The notes under the pieces: generated by a model
What the model saw: the letters and a program-made list of their open reading frames with translations, nothing else
Told to the model about the DNA's origin: nothing
Databases searched by the model: none
Made by a program: the position numbers and the translations under genes
NCBI GenBank assembly: GCA_002633025.1
Contig: NMRB01001188.1
Location: forward strand, 130,594-194,593
Reading direction: 5' to 3'
Source: Notospermus geniculatus
Lineage: Eukaryota > Nemertea > Pilidiophora > Heteronemertea > Lineidae
DNA: 64,000 bases
Shown here: one piece after another, positions 13,503 through 26,042 of the stretch
Position numbering within the stretch: position 1 is the first letter of the stretch
How the letters are laid out: each line of letters begins with the position of its first letter

Positions 13503-16500
13503 ATGGCGTCTCCGGCCTCGGCTATCTCCCCGATGACGGACTGTCGCCAAAGTGTGGACCAAATTACAGGCCACAGTTCCAGCAACGCAATGAATGTCAA
13601 TGACAGGTAAGTTTGGCGCCAATTTCTCTTAAAGGGAGTTGTTCACCTACACGATCATGTGACGAGTTAAGTCCACACAGTACCTTATTCACAAAGCTCC
13701 CGAAAATTTATGGGTAGGGCCTACGCAAATCATCTGGCAGGCTGATAGTGAAAAACAGGACGTTGTCCGCAAAAGGACAATAGTAAGCGCACGCTCCCGT
13801 AAGTTACAGGAGCTTCGTGAATAAGGTCAGCCTAATAATTGTCCGTAACTAAGGTGGCCGAATTGTGTTGACTTTGAGCACTCTCACTGGCTCATCTATT
13901 AACTAATTGCGCAATCCTTCACAAATTCATCAGGGGAAATTGGTTTTGGGGGGTCAGCACCTGTTGGCAGTGATTACATGGGAGATAGGGTGATTTGTGA
14001 CCGTAGCCAGGGATTGTAGGCCTAGTTGATCCACTCATCTCCCCTTAGAAGAGGTATGAGGTAAAAAATGTGGTGACCTAACAAATCCTACATGTGGTAC
14101 TGTATTTCTTGTCATCAGTGTCAATGACTTGAATGAATGCTGGAGGAAACCAGTCACCATGGAAACAGATGTCTGCATCATTTCTCTTTTTTCTTTCAGA
14201 ATCTTAAATTTTTCAACAGCCATGATGGATGATTATCAACCTCCTATCAAGAGGATCAAAACTGTGCGGGTAGGTTGGCATTGGATCAGACACCTTAGGA
14301 TATGGGGGGGGGGGAGCCACCTTGGGATATGGGGGGGGGGGCAGATCTTTAATTTTTAACAGGGGGTCTGAGGAGGTCATCTCAGGTAATCAAAAGATAG
14401 CAATTTATCTCCTAACTCTAACCCAACATGTATAGGCCTACCTAACCATTGGAGAGTAAGGCTCTCACCTCATGATTATCTGAACGCAATAACAAGTAAA
14501 TGTCAACGAAAAAAAAGTTTATCAGAAACTAGGCCAAAACTGTGCATATGTGACAACTATCACGTGTTGGAATTGTCATTGAGACTTTGACCATGATTTC
14601 ATTTACGGGGGGGGCATCCCAGAGCACAAAGGGACAAACACAAATTTGTCCTCTAAAAGGTCATTTCCCCTCTTCAAGTCAAGTTATTGTGGTAAAATGC
14701 ATCTCAGACTTAGAGGATCTAGATTCAATCAACTTTGCCCCTCCCCAGGCCATAAAAGCTAGCTATGCCCCTGCATGCGGTCAAATCAAACTTGTTAATT
14801 GATCAAATCCCTGTTAATATAATTATCATGTCCTCCAATTGATTTCATGCACAATTTCATCATAAATGATTTATTTTTTAGGATCCTGTGTCTCATCGGA
14901 TCATCGAGAAACGACGCAGAGACCGCATGAACAACTGTCTCGCAGAATTAAGTAACCTTTTGCCTGCCAGATATCTTAACAAGGTCAGTAAACAACTCGG
15001 GCAATGTTTTCATGTTGTTGATCAAAGGGGGTGTGGTCAATAGAGGTAAGAGCCGTACTGTGTATTACCAAGTACACTGGAGTGTACAGTGTAGCTGTTA
15101 CTTCCATCATCCACACTCCCACCGATCACAAGTGGAGTGAAGTTTCAGATGTGGTGAAGAAGTTGGTTTGAATGCTTATTTGATGCTCAGATACCAGAAC
15201 TTTTGAACCAAATTTGGTTCAAAAGTTCTGGTATCTGAGCATCAAATACAGCATTGTTGACAAATGTCAGACAAACATGATGACATGTCACCATCAGGCA
15301 ATTTGCCATTGATTCCTGTGGTGTGGGTGTTGGAAGATAAGCCTTAACAGGAATTCGTGTCAATGTGCAGTCATTCTTTTTATTTGTGTCCTCGACCAGT
15401 AACAATAACAAGCCATTCAACTGAATGACTGGCACATGACCTAGGCCTCGTGTCTCTATTGTTGTGACTGATCTGATATGCCAGTAGGTCACAGAAATAC
15501 TTGTGAAGACTCACGTGTCAAGTTTTAACCCTTCACTGCCAGATTTAGAAGATGACGGCAGTGAGTTTCAAAAAAGTTTGAAAATCAATCATTATTGTTT
15601 CATTTTCAGGGTCAAGGCCGGATTGAAAAAACAGAAATCATCGAACTTGCTACTCATCATATAAAACATTTGAATTCATTAATTGGAAGTAAATCAAGTA
15701 AGATATCATTATATTCTTAACCCTTTCTGTGCCTGGCCCTTGTTACTATGGCCGTGGAGTCACTACTTTCAATTACAGGAATGTAGAATGTGATTCCGGA
15801 GGTTTTACGAAAATCCTTAAGATCCTCTAGTACTAAGGGTCAGGTCTTTTCAGCTTGACATCATGCAGCTGTAGTGAATGATATTCAAAAGTTCTTAAGA
15901 AACCATGTGCAAGCATGGTAATTTCAACTTCTGTTCGAAAAGTTCAGGGTTTGGGTGAGCCTCCTACTGATATGACTGTGAGAAGACCGAACACTTTTAA
16001 ACAGTGTTCTAGCCAGGCCAGTTTTACAGGGCGGTGCCACCCTGTTCAAAATTCAGAGGTCATTTTACCGCACTGTTTAATAATGTAACTTGCAATGCAT
16101 TTTCTATTACACCACCCTGTTTGAATTTCACTCCCGCCCTGTTTGAAAATACAGGGCCTTAAAATCATCGGAAAATGCAGTCATCCCGCCCTGTTTGGAA
16201 AAATTTCTGGCTAGAACACTGTTAAATCGTAGCAAAAACACTCATGCATCCACTTTCTTCTCACTGTTTAGAACAATCCAAAAGCCCAGAGTGCTGTCAT
16301 CAGAGTTTCTTCATGGGATTCAAGGAATGTGGAGCAGAAGTCATGCGATTCCTGGTGGAATGTGCAGGAACTAACCCCCAGGACAACCTGTGTGTACAGT
16401 TACGACAACATCTAAGTCAACAGAGTAAGAAGTTCTGTGTCCCTGAAATCACAGGTAAGTCGGCAGGAATGGGCTTTGTGATGGTAGATGAGGACATTTC

Positions 16501-17512
16501 CTCCATGGACATTTTGTGCCATTGGTCTTGGCTTGGAGGAATTATACTGACAGCAGATCTACAGCTGTCTTCCTTCGATCCTTATGGCTGAAGCTGAGCT
16601 ATGATAGGGAACTAGTCTCCTAGCAGATCCACCACAAGTTCAATAACTCACGTAAATGAGCAGAATGAATGTTGTCTATTTCCAGATGATCAAGAGATGG
16701 AAGGGAAAGAGATGAAGGAGGGTTCCTACCAGCACTCAGTGGCCTATTCTGACAGCGGGTTCTCAGATTCCACAGTCCTACAGACGACACTCCTCGACAA
16801 ATCTCAGGAAGCACGACTCCGAGGTTTGCTTTCCAACCAAATGGAAGAAGAGAGTAACGATGACGGCCGTGCCTGGAACCTGTGTAATCAACCTCAGTAT
16901 CGTGATAATCAAAATATGATGAGTGGAAGCGATACTGCCGAATCTGTATCAAACATGACATCATCGGACGACACCAGTATGAATAAGTGTAAGGAGATAT
17001 ACAAGTTTAAAAATAATATCAAGTTACGCTTCTCAGCCGATTCTGGTAACAGTCAGAGTGGACAAAGTGACTTTCTGGTGTCGCCAAGTCCCCAAGATTC
17101 TGAGTCCAACTCCGATGTGAAATTTTCATCAAGTCCCTCATCAGAGAGTACGGTGTACCCAAGTTCTGATTATTCCAGTGTCAGCGGAAGTGGGAACAGT
17201 TCATCAGACACGAGCAATCATCGTAAGGACAGTGGCAGTTCAAAAAGTTCCATGATGAAAGGAGAGAGCAGGGAAAAGTTCAGGAGGTCTGATTCGTACA
17301 CTACGTTCGACAGCGATCCACCAGTTCCTGGATTTGCGCTCCATCCATCAGCCACACATTATATTCCAATCGCAATCCCGTCATCTTCTCTGTTCTCTAT
17401 TCTCGACGGCCGATCGCTCACTTCGAATAATATTTTCCACCCCATAAGTATTCCAGTTCAATTCTCACCAACATTGACATGTCAAAAAAACATAAACGTT
17501 GCATTTCAATAG
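13503..17512 (+). CDS. cwo: Clockwork-orange-like bHLH-Orange repressor
   Basis: Exons 13503-13606, 14200-14269, 14882-14983, 15610-15697, 16272-16454 and 16686-17512 join in consistent phase to 457 residues. Exons 3 and 4 encode the b[20 protein letters not shown] is basic region plus helix 1, and [20 protein letters not shown] is loop plus helix 2. The glutamate and arginines needed for E-box contact are present. Exon 5 carries an Orange domain ([20 protein letters not shown]). The long last exon codes for a Ser/Asp-rich, probably disordered tail without a C-terminal WRPW or YRPW. This basic/loop sequence matches insect CWO better than Hey, Hes, HELT or DEC, from memory of those families. 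CWO-type proteins repress E-box targets, including clock genes, in the nucleus. The first exon is assigned by an open ATG frame and a good donor only, so the 5' end is less certain. Confidence 0.85.
13688..13835. mobile_element. Inverted-repeat element in cwo intron 1
   Basis: The left end TATTCACAAAGCTCC is mirrored by GGAGCTTCGTGAATA on the right. It resembles the ATTCACAAAGC family seen at 42207, 46563 and 47581. Confidence 0.6.
15177..15248. repeat. Perfect 72-bp palindrome in cwo intron 3
   Basis: The two 36-base halves (15177-15212 and 15213-15248) are exact reverse complements with no spacer, centred on CCAAATTTGG. It lies between the exons encoding the two halves of the bHLH domain. 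Confidence 0.95.
16000..16228. mobile_element. MITE-like element in cwo intron 4
   Basis: Terminal inverted repeats AACAGTGTTCTAGCCAGG and CTGGCTAGAACACTGTT flank a body with several CGCCCTGTTT(G/C) motifs in both orientations. It ends about 45 bases before exon 5. Confidence 0.8.
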
Positions 17513-17865
17513 TCAAATTTGCTCATGTGTAAAAAATGTGTCACAGTTTAAAGAGGAGATTCTCTCAGGTTATACTGTCAGTTTACCAGTCTTCAAATAT
17601 TGTGCCTTTCCTTCAGATTATTTTGTAGATTTTGCAATCCAAAAATTTTGAACCATCAAGGGTTAAAAAATCTCAACGCCTTCAGTTTCACTGGTGCGTA
17701 GTCCACAGGCAAAGTGACCAGAGCATTGATATTTCAAGATATTCCAACAATGCTGGATTGAATTGCATGAACTTCCTCCAAATCTCAGAGACTACATACA
17801 TGTATGTAATGCCAATTCAATTCAACAGCTCTTGTTAGAGCGGGGAAATGTTAGTGACCAGGGGC

Positions 17866-18013
17866 CGGTTGCACAAAACTCATAGCACTAACATGGTGTT
17901 AGCGCTAACTTTTATGTTAGATGACGTCAAAATCCATTGTCATTTTACGTCATTTAACATGATGTTAGCACTAACATCATGTTAGCGCTAACATGAGTTT
18001 TGTGCAACCCAGC
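17866..18013. mobile_element. MITE-like foldback element
   Basis: The ends GGTTGCACAAAACTCAT and ATGAGTTTTGTGCAACC form terminal inverted repeats. The interior repeats the phrase CTAACATGATGTTAGC in both directions, so most of the element can fold on itself. It lies in the presumed cwo 3' UTR. Confidence 0.85.
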
Positions 18014-18631
18014 CCTGGTGTGAACCTCAGCTTGTCTTGCTCTTCATACCCTTGCACACAAAGTTTTTATAAGTGGATGAAGAGAGAGGTGGGCAAGGAT
18101 GGGAATGAATCGCCTCTTGAGAATACTAAATTGCATTGTTAAACCAAGGGTGTTGCATTATTTTATATTACAATCATCCTGCAACAACTGCCAATACATA
18201 GTCAGTGGAACCAAATAGGTCAGTATAATCACCGGTAGCTAAGGTCAAAGGAGGAGTGGAAAAAGAACATTTCATGGAGTGGAACACCCAGTAATTAAGT
18301 ATTATTACCTCCTCCATGTTGCAAACATATTCAATTTGTCTGTTCGACGTTTATGAAGTTGTTACATTCCACAATGACTTGCTCTTCAGCAACGACGGGT
18401 GGAACTGTTAGTGAATGCGTTATCTTGCCTTTAGAAGTCATTGTGATGCTGTTGTATTGCTGATTGTTCTTTTATTGTAAACTTTATTGGCAAATTATGG
18501 GGTACATATTTGTATCACAGATTGTAAGATTGAACAGTCTTTTCAAAAATAGATAGTATCTATTTTTGGTCTTTTCCAATATGGTAGTACACCTTCTTCA
18601 CTTTAGACATTATGGACGAGCCTACATGCTA

Positions 18632-18912
18632 GGGAGGAGGTTTGATAGTCTCGTGGTTATCCCGTCTGCTAGCAAGCGGCAGGTCCCGGGTTCAAATCCC
18701 GGGCCATACGGGAACAATCATCCCTGGCTCTTCAGTCCTTCACATGGGACAGTAACCAATGGTGCCTTTATACCTTGCGCATTTGCAAGGGCAAGTAACA
18801 GACCCCATCCAAATGAGGAACATGAGTAGCTTGAAATGGTCTCTTCCGTACTTACCAGGGCCAATAATGCTTTATGGATTCAGCTCTGATTAAAAAATCA
18901 AATACAAATACT
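18632..18912 (+). mobile_element. tRNA-derived SINE, family 1 copy 1
   Basis: The tRNA-like head has box A (TAGTCTCGTGGTTATCCCG) and box B (CGGGTTCAAATCCCGGG). It is followed by a tRNA-unrelated body with TTGCAAGGGCAAGTAA and CCGTACTTACCAGGGCCA, and it ends in AATACAAATAC repeats. A second copy lies at 19845-20112. Confidence 0.9.
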
Positions 18913-19844
18913 TTGACATTGGAACATACTACAGAATTATCCTGCATTTTGCTGCTCAACCAGCCTTGCAGTCTAAGATACTAGAATGCAATGATTAAAA
19001 TCTCAAAATGCAACCAGGGACAGTTGGCCTCAACGGACCTGATTGCATTCCTTGGTCAATAACATGTGCCGTGTCCAACTTGACCTCTGTGGAAATTCGG
19101 TGATCAGGTCGGCATGGAAGACCCTAAAAACGTGTCTTCACTATTATCACCCTATCTGAATTCAGCAATCTACAATCCTGTGATACCCCTAATACTTCAT
19201 GTTTTGTTGTCCACTGAATTAGTTATGTACCGTAATCTATTAGTATTAATAATTTGGATAGCGAAGGTGCAAAGGTGTCCCGTTAAGAAATGATGACTTC
19301 ATTTGGTGACAATTGGGTGCAATGACATCTGCCATGAGATTTTTTCTCTGGAGAGTCATGCGATCAGTCCGCAGACTGAAAAATGGCACTCTGAATTGAC
19401 ACATGATGTTTTCCCATACACTTGTCAATTTGGTAAAGATTTTACAGTAAAAGTTGGATGTGATATGTGGTTATGCAGCAATTGTTGGTAGCATTCTGCA
19501 GGATGTAGAAGAGCGTGCTGGCTGCATCAGGACGGGCCTATCAGCATATAGTCTTTCAATGGCCAGTCTTTCAGATATGTGCCCTGCAACTCTAGAAGGC
19601 TTCTTGGCAGGTTGGTGTTGCAGTTCCCCATCTGTGTTATTACACGTTGTGTACCGGTACTGTGATTGATTCATGGTCCCTATATTGTGATGAAGCCATT
19701 GTTACAGTACGGTACCTTGTTTAGTTTTGAGTGATCTGCAGTCGGAAAAGCAAAGGATTGTTGGTTGAATACCACTCAAAGCCTCTGTGATGGTCTGCAC
19801 CATGGTATTCGTGGGGACATTCTGTGTGTTCCCACTCATGAAGG

Positions 19845-20112
19845 ATAATGCTATCACATCCGCTTAGCAAGCAGCAGGTCCCGGGTTTGAATCCCAGGCT
19901 ATATGGGATTAATCACCCCTGACAGTTCAGCCCATTTCACTGGACAGTAAGCCGCGGTGCCTTGTACCTTGTTCCTTTGCAAGGGCAAGTAAAAAACCTC
20001 ATCAAAGTGAGAAACATGAGTAGCCTGAGATGGCCTTTTCCGTACTTACCAGGGCCAAAATGCTGTGGTTTTGGCCCTGATGGAACGAAAATCTAATACA
20101 AATACAAATACT
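19845..20112 (+). mobile_element. tRNA-derived SINE, family 1 copy 2
   Basis: Same head, body and AATACAAATAC tail as 18632-18912 over its full length, with a truncated or diverged box A. Confidence 0.88.
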
Positions 20113-21681
20113 GCAAACAGTGGGTATGATTGAACCCATGACCGCAGTGCTGTTTCTATTCTCTGCACCATTCTGAGGTAATCAGGGCTCTCAGCCCTTG
20201 ATCCACGACGTCACCAACAAATGTTTGTGTGCGGCGACGTAGAGAACCAAGTGCCAAGAACGCCAGCAGGAAATAAAAGTAACTTCCCTGTTAGTTTGTT
20301 CTGTGACTCTGTTTCATGTCGTTGTATTGTAGATCATCATGCATCGTCTGTAATGCCTAAATAAACGGCAATCTCATCAAAACTGACTTTTCTTCCTTGA
20401 TTTCTTCGTGACTTTTTACTTTGAAATTACCGGTAGCTGAAATTAAAGTGTAGTGTCATTCACAACTCTCCAAGGAAGTCCTTAAAAATGCCCTCTATTG
20501 TGTGAGTGAAGAACCACAAGTTCAAGCAGCTGTCTTCAAATGGTAAAGGTGGTATGAAAGAACACAACTCTTGTGTGGAACACAAGAACAATGTGTTAAG
20601 TTTATTACACGGATCAACAGTTCAAAAATAGAATGAAAACATCTATCATTAACAAAAACTCGGTGGTTCATAAGGTGGGCAAGGCCTTATCCTAGGATAA
20701 CTCACTCCGAAGGAGGATTTTATGAAATGGACGGAATTAAATTCAGCAGTGACTCATGCTGTAGATGAATTTCACATAAGGCCATCATTCAACTGCTGGG
20801 AACTGAAAAGCCACTGTGCACTGGTAGAAAGAGAAATGCATTTTAATTTACATCTTCCCATCAAACTGAATGTGCCTGCATGGCTGTATTTTAGGAGTTT
20901 CCACGGTAACAAAATCCAAGATGGCCATATGTGAAATTGACCTACAGAATAATAAAACTCTCAAAAGAAAAGGAATACCGGTACCGGGTAATAGATTCAA
21001 GAATCTGTTCAGTTTGTTCTGATTACAATATTGTCAAACAAGAATGGATGTATAACGGTAAAATCATCACAAGAAGTTAAAGATGCTAGGCTAGTTCATG
21101 AACCACCTAAAATGAAGGATAACACTTCTTATACTTTGATGGCACAACATGGTACATTTACATACAATTATCAGCAGTCAACAAGATGATGTGCAGACCT
21201 GTGTAAAAGCAGCATCCACTTAAAGAAAGGCAAACCATTCAGAGATCTTTTTGGTGATATACGGTAATGTTGATTTCATGGACGGGAGGGGTGTGTTAGG
21301 ACACGTCCAGGGTCAGGACTTCTTGTAGATTTCAGGTTTATCATGGGAACGGTCAGCAGCTTTTCATCAAAATTGGTAACATGCAACCTGATTGTTGGAT
21401 TAAAAGTGAAATTGACAAATTATGTACAAAATACTCAACAATTCAGTACACTATTAACAATTGAGTACCTTCAGTGCAACAGAAAGGCTAAGCTCACAGC
21501 CTAAACAAATGAACAACAATCAAATAATTGATCCTTTCACTCTTAGAGAGTGCAACATCAGCATTAAAATGCTCAAATGTGTGCATCTCCAAGGCCTGAA
21601 CACTAAAATGGTCAACACAAAATGGTTAACTTACCTCCATAAGCAAGACACCTTATGGTTTCTGTACCAGTTAGTCCAACT

Positions 21682-21819
21682 CTAAGGCTTCCGTTACAAA
21701 GAAGTATACGGTATACGAAAACGCCAGTTAACAAAGGCATTCCGAGGATTCACCACCGTGAAGCCATTGTTAACCGGCGTTTTCGTATCCCGTATACTTC
21801 TATGTAACAGAAGCCTAAG
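21682..21819. mobile_element. Palindromic MITE, family P
   Basis: The ends pair (CTAAGGCTTCCGTTAC with GTAACAGAAGCCTAAG). Inside are GAAGTATACGGTATACGAAA and its mirror, and an AACGCCAGTTAACAA / TTGTTAACCGGCGTT pair. Other copies are at 50876-50985, 51594-51722, 51738-51873 and 51871-52007. Confidence 0.88.
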
Positions 21820-22436
21820 AGTACTTGGCAACAAGGCGCCGGCCTTCTGAGGGACCAGAAGTTGAACCCTTGCAATACCAGCCCGCTGAGACAAGAGTTT
21901 GACCCTTTGCAATATCAATCGAGGCCAGACATAACCCCTTGCAATACCAGACTGCACAACAAGACCATTTTTCAATCTCAAACAGCAGATTCTGACAGAA
22001 GAAAGTTCTTGGTGACTCCTTACTGCTTCACAACAGCAACAAATTCAATGCAAGAAAAAACTTTAACATGTTGGGAACCTTGGCAATTCCCCATTGGGAG
22101 AGACACCACCTGGGCAATACTCGCGTAAATTCCACAAGGGACCTACTTGTCAGACCTACATGTAAAAAGAACCTCCCAAATGAGGGCCTCCTCTGAGCTG
22201 GAGAGTTCTGTCGGGTAAACAGATTAGAGCCTACAAGGAAAATGTTTTCCTAAAGCATCTTTTTGTTGTCTTAGGACATAATGTCTCTTTGACTTGGTTT
22301 AATCTTTCATCACAGTTACATTTCTTCAATAAGCCATTTTTCTGAAACAGCACATCCAGCTAGAGGAGGTGTCCAAAAAGAGAGGTTTTTATCAACAATA
22401 TTCATTATACATTAGATAAAATCCTTCCTATACTAG

Positions 22437-22592
22437 CAGGGGCAGATCCAGGGGGCTGGACCCCTCCCTACACTCGGTAATAAATGATTTTCGTCATTTT
22501 TGGCCAGAAATTATATCTTGGAGCATTCCGATTCTCTGGGGGAGGACTCTCAGACCCTCTCCCCATAAAAATTCCCGGATCCACCCCCAAGA
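22437..22592. mobile_element. MITE-like element, GGATCCAGG family
   Basis: The left end GCAGGGGCAGATCCAGGGGG and right end CCGGATCCACCCCC are imperfect inverted repeats, matching the termini of the 12378-12536 element. Confidence 0.65.
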
Positions 22593-23304
22593 AAAAACAT
22601 TTGACATAAAGTCTCCACAATATCACTCATCATAGCCTTTTTTACATATCCTACAATCTATACATGAAAACTGACAAGAGACATGTTGACAAGAGGCAGA
22701 GTGATGTAAGCTGTATGTAAGGCAAACACGTAGAATGATTCTGTCAGTTATGAACCATCAGGTGGAGTGAGGGCAAACTTTACTCAACCTATTTCTGACC
22801 TTTCTTTTCTGTTGTCTTCAAGATGCAGGATAAAGAGATAATTTCAGACAGTAGGCAGGGTGCGTGAACACAGTTGACTTTTGCCCTCACTCTCCTAACT
22901 GTTTATATGTGCATCACGGTCACGGTGAAAACTGTTCAATAAATATTTAACAGAGTCTTTTCCATTGTTGTCACGTACACTGTAAATGACATCTTGCGCC
23001 GTTTTAGTTTAGAACTAGGTGCAACACTTGGTCCAATCAGTGACTTTTTCCCAGCTGCCTCCATTCTTGAGAAATAGTCCAGCACTAGAAGCTTAAGATG
23101 AGAAAGAAAGAGTAAGCAGGGGGTAAGAAGATGATGAATAGTTACAAAATGTTTTGTGGCTATGTTTATGTACTCGCCTTTTACTGTGTTGCACAGTGCC
23201 AAAATGCTTCAACATATCACATCCCGGTCTCTCCAGAAAAGTTGCCGGGGAAATTGAGCAGTAGCTCATTCAGCAAACTTGATCCTTGCAGACTTGGCCA
23301 AAAG

Positions 23305-23395
23305 TAAGATGTGGTAACTCCACCAAGGATTGAACCTGCAGCCTCTTGGCCATCAGTCAGATGCTCTTAATTACCACTATGTCACCTCACTGACA
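23305..23395 (-). mobile_element. tRNA-like SINE head
   Basis: On the minus strand there is GAGGTGACATAGTGGTAATTA and then box-B-like GGTTCAATCC. No intact tRNA fold is evident. Confidence 0.5.
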
Positions 23396-23614
23396 AATTT
23401 TCAACAGCATATTTTTATTTCAGCTTCATACGAAGGATTGAAGATGGTGCATGTCCATTTAGCCACTGTTGAAAGGCGTGGGGGATGCAGCTTTTATTTC
23501 TAGCTTTGAAAAAGAGGTCTATATGGTTTAGTTTTCAATTCTCATAACTGAGCAAGCTTTTTGCCATCTGGCCTATATCAATATCAGCCCTAGATTGGTG
23601 ATGATAACCATAGA

Positions 23615-23762
23615 TAATAGGGAGGATGAGATCAGCCACTTATCACAGATCCTTATACCTATACGGATAGAATTCTGTACAACGAGGACAAATTTTGTGA
23701 ACACTTTGATCTGTATAGGTATAAGGATCCGTGGTAAGTCGCTGATCTCAACCTCCCTAATG
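23615..23762. mobile_element. MITE-like foldback element
   Basis: TAGGGAGGATGAGATCAGCC on the left is mirrored by GCTGATCTCAACCTCCCTA on the right. The subterminal GATCCTTATACCTATAC is also inverted, giving arms of about 50 bp with a short centre. Confidence 0.85.
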
Positions 23763-24307
23763 GCTTGGTTTTTGGTTGTTCAGGCATTATGGCCACCACC
23801 ATGACATCTTGTTCTATTCCTACATGCAGAGGAAAAGAATGCTGAGATGCCAGTGAGTTAAAATTTGCCTCTTACAACCAGGCCCCGTGGGCTCTTCCAC
23901 TTGAGACTTTTCTCACAATAGTTAATTGGCTCTCTATGGGCAACTCAACTGTAGAAATTATATGGGCAGTTGTTTGCATCATTGGTCTCAGCGTAAGTTG
24001 TAAAGGAACTGACAATAGTGAATTGCCCATTGAGAGCCAACTCGTATGAGGAAATTCTGACTTTTTAGAGCAGTGCCTTAAGGTAGGATTAAACCATGAC
24101 AGACAGAGACTGGCGAATGGCGACACAAAAAATATTTCAACACTGATAAGCAAGGATAGAAGGAAACAGGTCAGTTTGGTAACATTTGTTTGCAAAAGCA
24201 GTGGTTAAAAAGCAGGAAACTAACATCCCAGGAATCACGTTTTGGGGGACGACAGTACCGATAAATATGGTCTGTTCCAAACTGCTGCTGCATTATTTTT
24301 TCACTCT

Positions 24308-24385
24308 GCCTCATGTGGGTCTCGAACCCACCATAGCACGGGCAGTTCAGATTGCAAGCCAGGCACATCAACCACTCGGTCATAA
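24308..24385 (-). mobile_element. tRNA-like SINE head
   Basis: On the minus strand GACCGAGTGGTTGATGTGCC is followed by GGGTTCGAGACCCA (box B). It looks Leu/Ala-like, but the acceptor stem does not pair fully, so it is scored as SINE or pseudo-tRNA. Confidence 0.5.
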
Positions 24386-24826
24386 AGGAAATTCTCAACG
24401 GTTGGCAGGTTACGCCATGCCATATGGCTGGGGTACAGTCGAGCCGGATTCCCACGGGATGTTTAATATCAGAGATTGTAAGAGAGGAAAAGCAAAGGAT
24501 CAAAATAAGACATCATCTTCTGATGTTCTTGAAAAAGGGTATGAGATGATTCAATCTCACTGAACAAGAGCATCAGGGAATGTCGGCCCATAAATACGGC
24601 ATTTTGTCGCCCGTAGTAGCATTTTGAATCTGTTTACAATCACACAGTCGTCGCCACCCTCCAGTCTTGTCAACATGTCCAATATTAACATTGTCAAAAA
24701 CATTCAAAAATGTTGAATAAAAGTGTATTATACATCACTAATACATCTGATACTAACAATGATACAAGACTTTAAGGATAAAAAGGTTTTAAGTGGTTAA
24801 AATGTTTCAGGAGCCCCTGAAAAATT

Positions 24827-26042
24827 TTATGCCAATTCAGCGAGCAAAAAGAGAACAATCATGGCACAGAATCCTCCAGCAGGTATCTTCCCCGCCCCAG
24901 AATAAACCGCAGTGTGGAGTGTATAATTTCTCATGACTGCAAGATGTCGATGATAGCCTGCGATATCAACCTCATAAACAGCAAACGCAGATTTGAACCT
25001 CATTCCCAAGAAATCATTGTGCCTGTTTCTCAATCTTTTGCCCACAGTACGGACAAAGTTATTCCAAAGGGAATGAGGTTGGTAGTTCTTACCTCCAACG
25101 TAGTTCTGCTGTATGGTGGCCTGGACTGGTGTTGTACTGGATGTGTCAAATGGGATATTCGTTGCCTTGGCACATTTTGCATCCTTTTTACAAGCCTCCC
25201 ACCTCTCTTTTGGGATGCTGAAAAACGTCTTGCCGGCATCGCTGCTCATCACGAAGGCCCCGTTAGGCGATGTCCCATAGAGTTCCCCAAGCACTGTGTG
25301 GTATGCGATTATGTTGAAAGCGATTTGAGGGAGCTCTAAAGAATGGAAAATATCACATCAGATCATGCAATAATCATCATAGACAATAGCCGCATTTACA
25401 CTGCCAATTGTAGGTTTCCCTAGGACTTATGTCAAGACCAAGGACCCAAATGACTGCCCAATTTTCTATGGCTAAGTGGTCCAAAAAGAGCCAACGTGCA
25501 TCAGAAAACTCGCACGCGGATAGGTGCCTTAACGTGGAATTGCTCACAGCGGCCCAAGTCACCAATCGTACAGTAAAACCTACCTTTCGTGGACAGATTT
25601 GTTCCTTTGTCAGCAGAAGAGTAGCACTTTGTTTTCATTTGATATTTGCTGCAACCGATAAAACAGGATGTTAAATCTGGAGTCAATGTTTTGTGGATTT
25701 GAATTTGCAGATCTGGTCCATTGTTCCATTATCGGAGAGCACGGTGGAGCAGGGGTTAAGCGCACGACTTGAGACCGTGACACATATTTGAGACACATAT
25801 TTGATTCCGGCTGAGTTGCCACTAAGAACTCAACTGTTTAAACTCCAATATCAAAGTGGTGCATTATTAGTAATACTGGTATGTTATGTCACCAGATTGA
25901 GCTTAGTTCCAAGTGAAATTCATGAAGGATATACTGGTAGGTGGAAATACTTACTCAAATGGGCTGTAGGGCAGTGTATCACAGTAATACATTTTTTTGT
26001 CAGTAGCAACGCTGACAAAACCACGAGGGCCAGATGTATATG
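24827..26042 (-). other. C-terminal region with GPI-anchor-type tail
   Basis: Exons 26042, 25648, 25335 and 24936 encode RGFVSVATDKKMYYCD, a Cys-containing segment, and MSSDAGKTFFSI, which resembles an Asp-box (S-x-D-x-G-x-T-F/W). The last exon has YTLHTAVYSGAGKIP followed by the hydrophobic GGFCAMIVLFLLAELA and a stop. Small residues (SGAG), a short polar spacer and a terminal hydrophobic run without a cytoplasmic tail are typical of GPI-attachment signals. Confidence 0.65.

Larger units (their letters stand above)
17513..24826. other. cwo 3' flank and repeat-rich intergenic DNA
   Basis: The cwo 3' UTR starts at 17513; a possible polyadenylation signal AATAAA lies at 20360-20365, but its use is unproven. 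The rest holds palindromic elements (17866-18013, 21682-21819, 22437-22592, 23615-23762), two SINEs of one family (18632-18912, 19845-20112) and tRNA-like heads at 23305-23395 and 24308-24385. I see no coding exon. Confidence 0.6.

Noticed and set aside
16620-16964. Minus-strand 114-residue frame
   Set aside because: Antisense shadow of the last cwo exon.
18640-18712. Functional tRNA gene
   Set aside because: The A and B boxes are good, but the flanking body and AATAC tail recur at 19845-20112, marking it as a SINE head.
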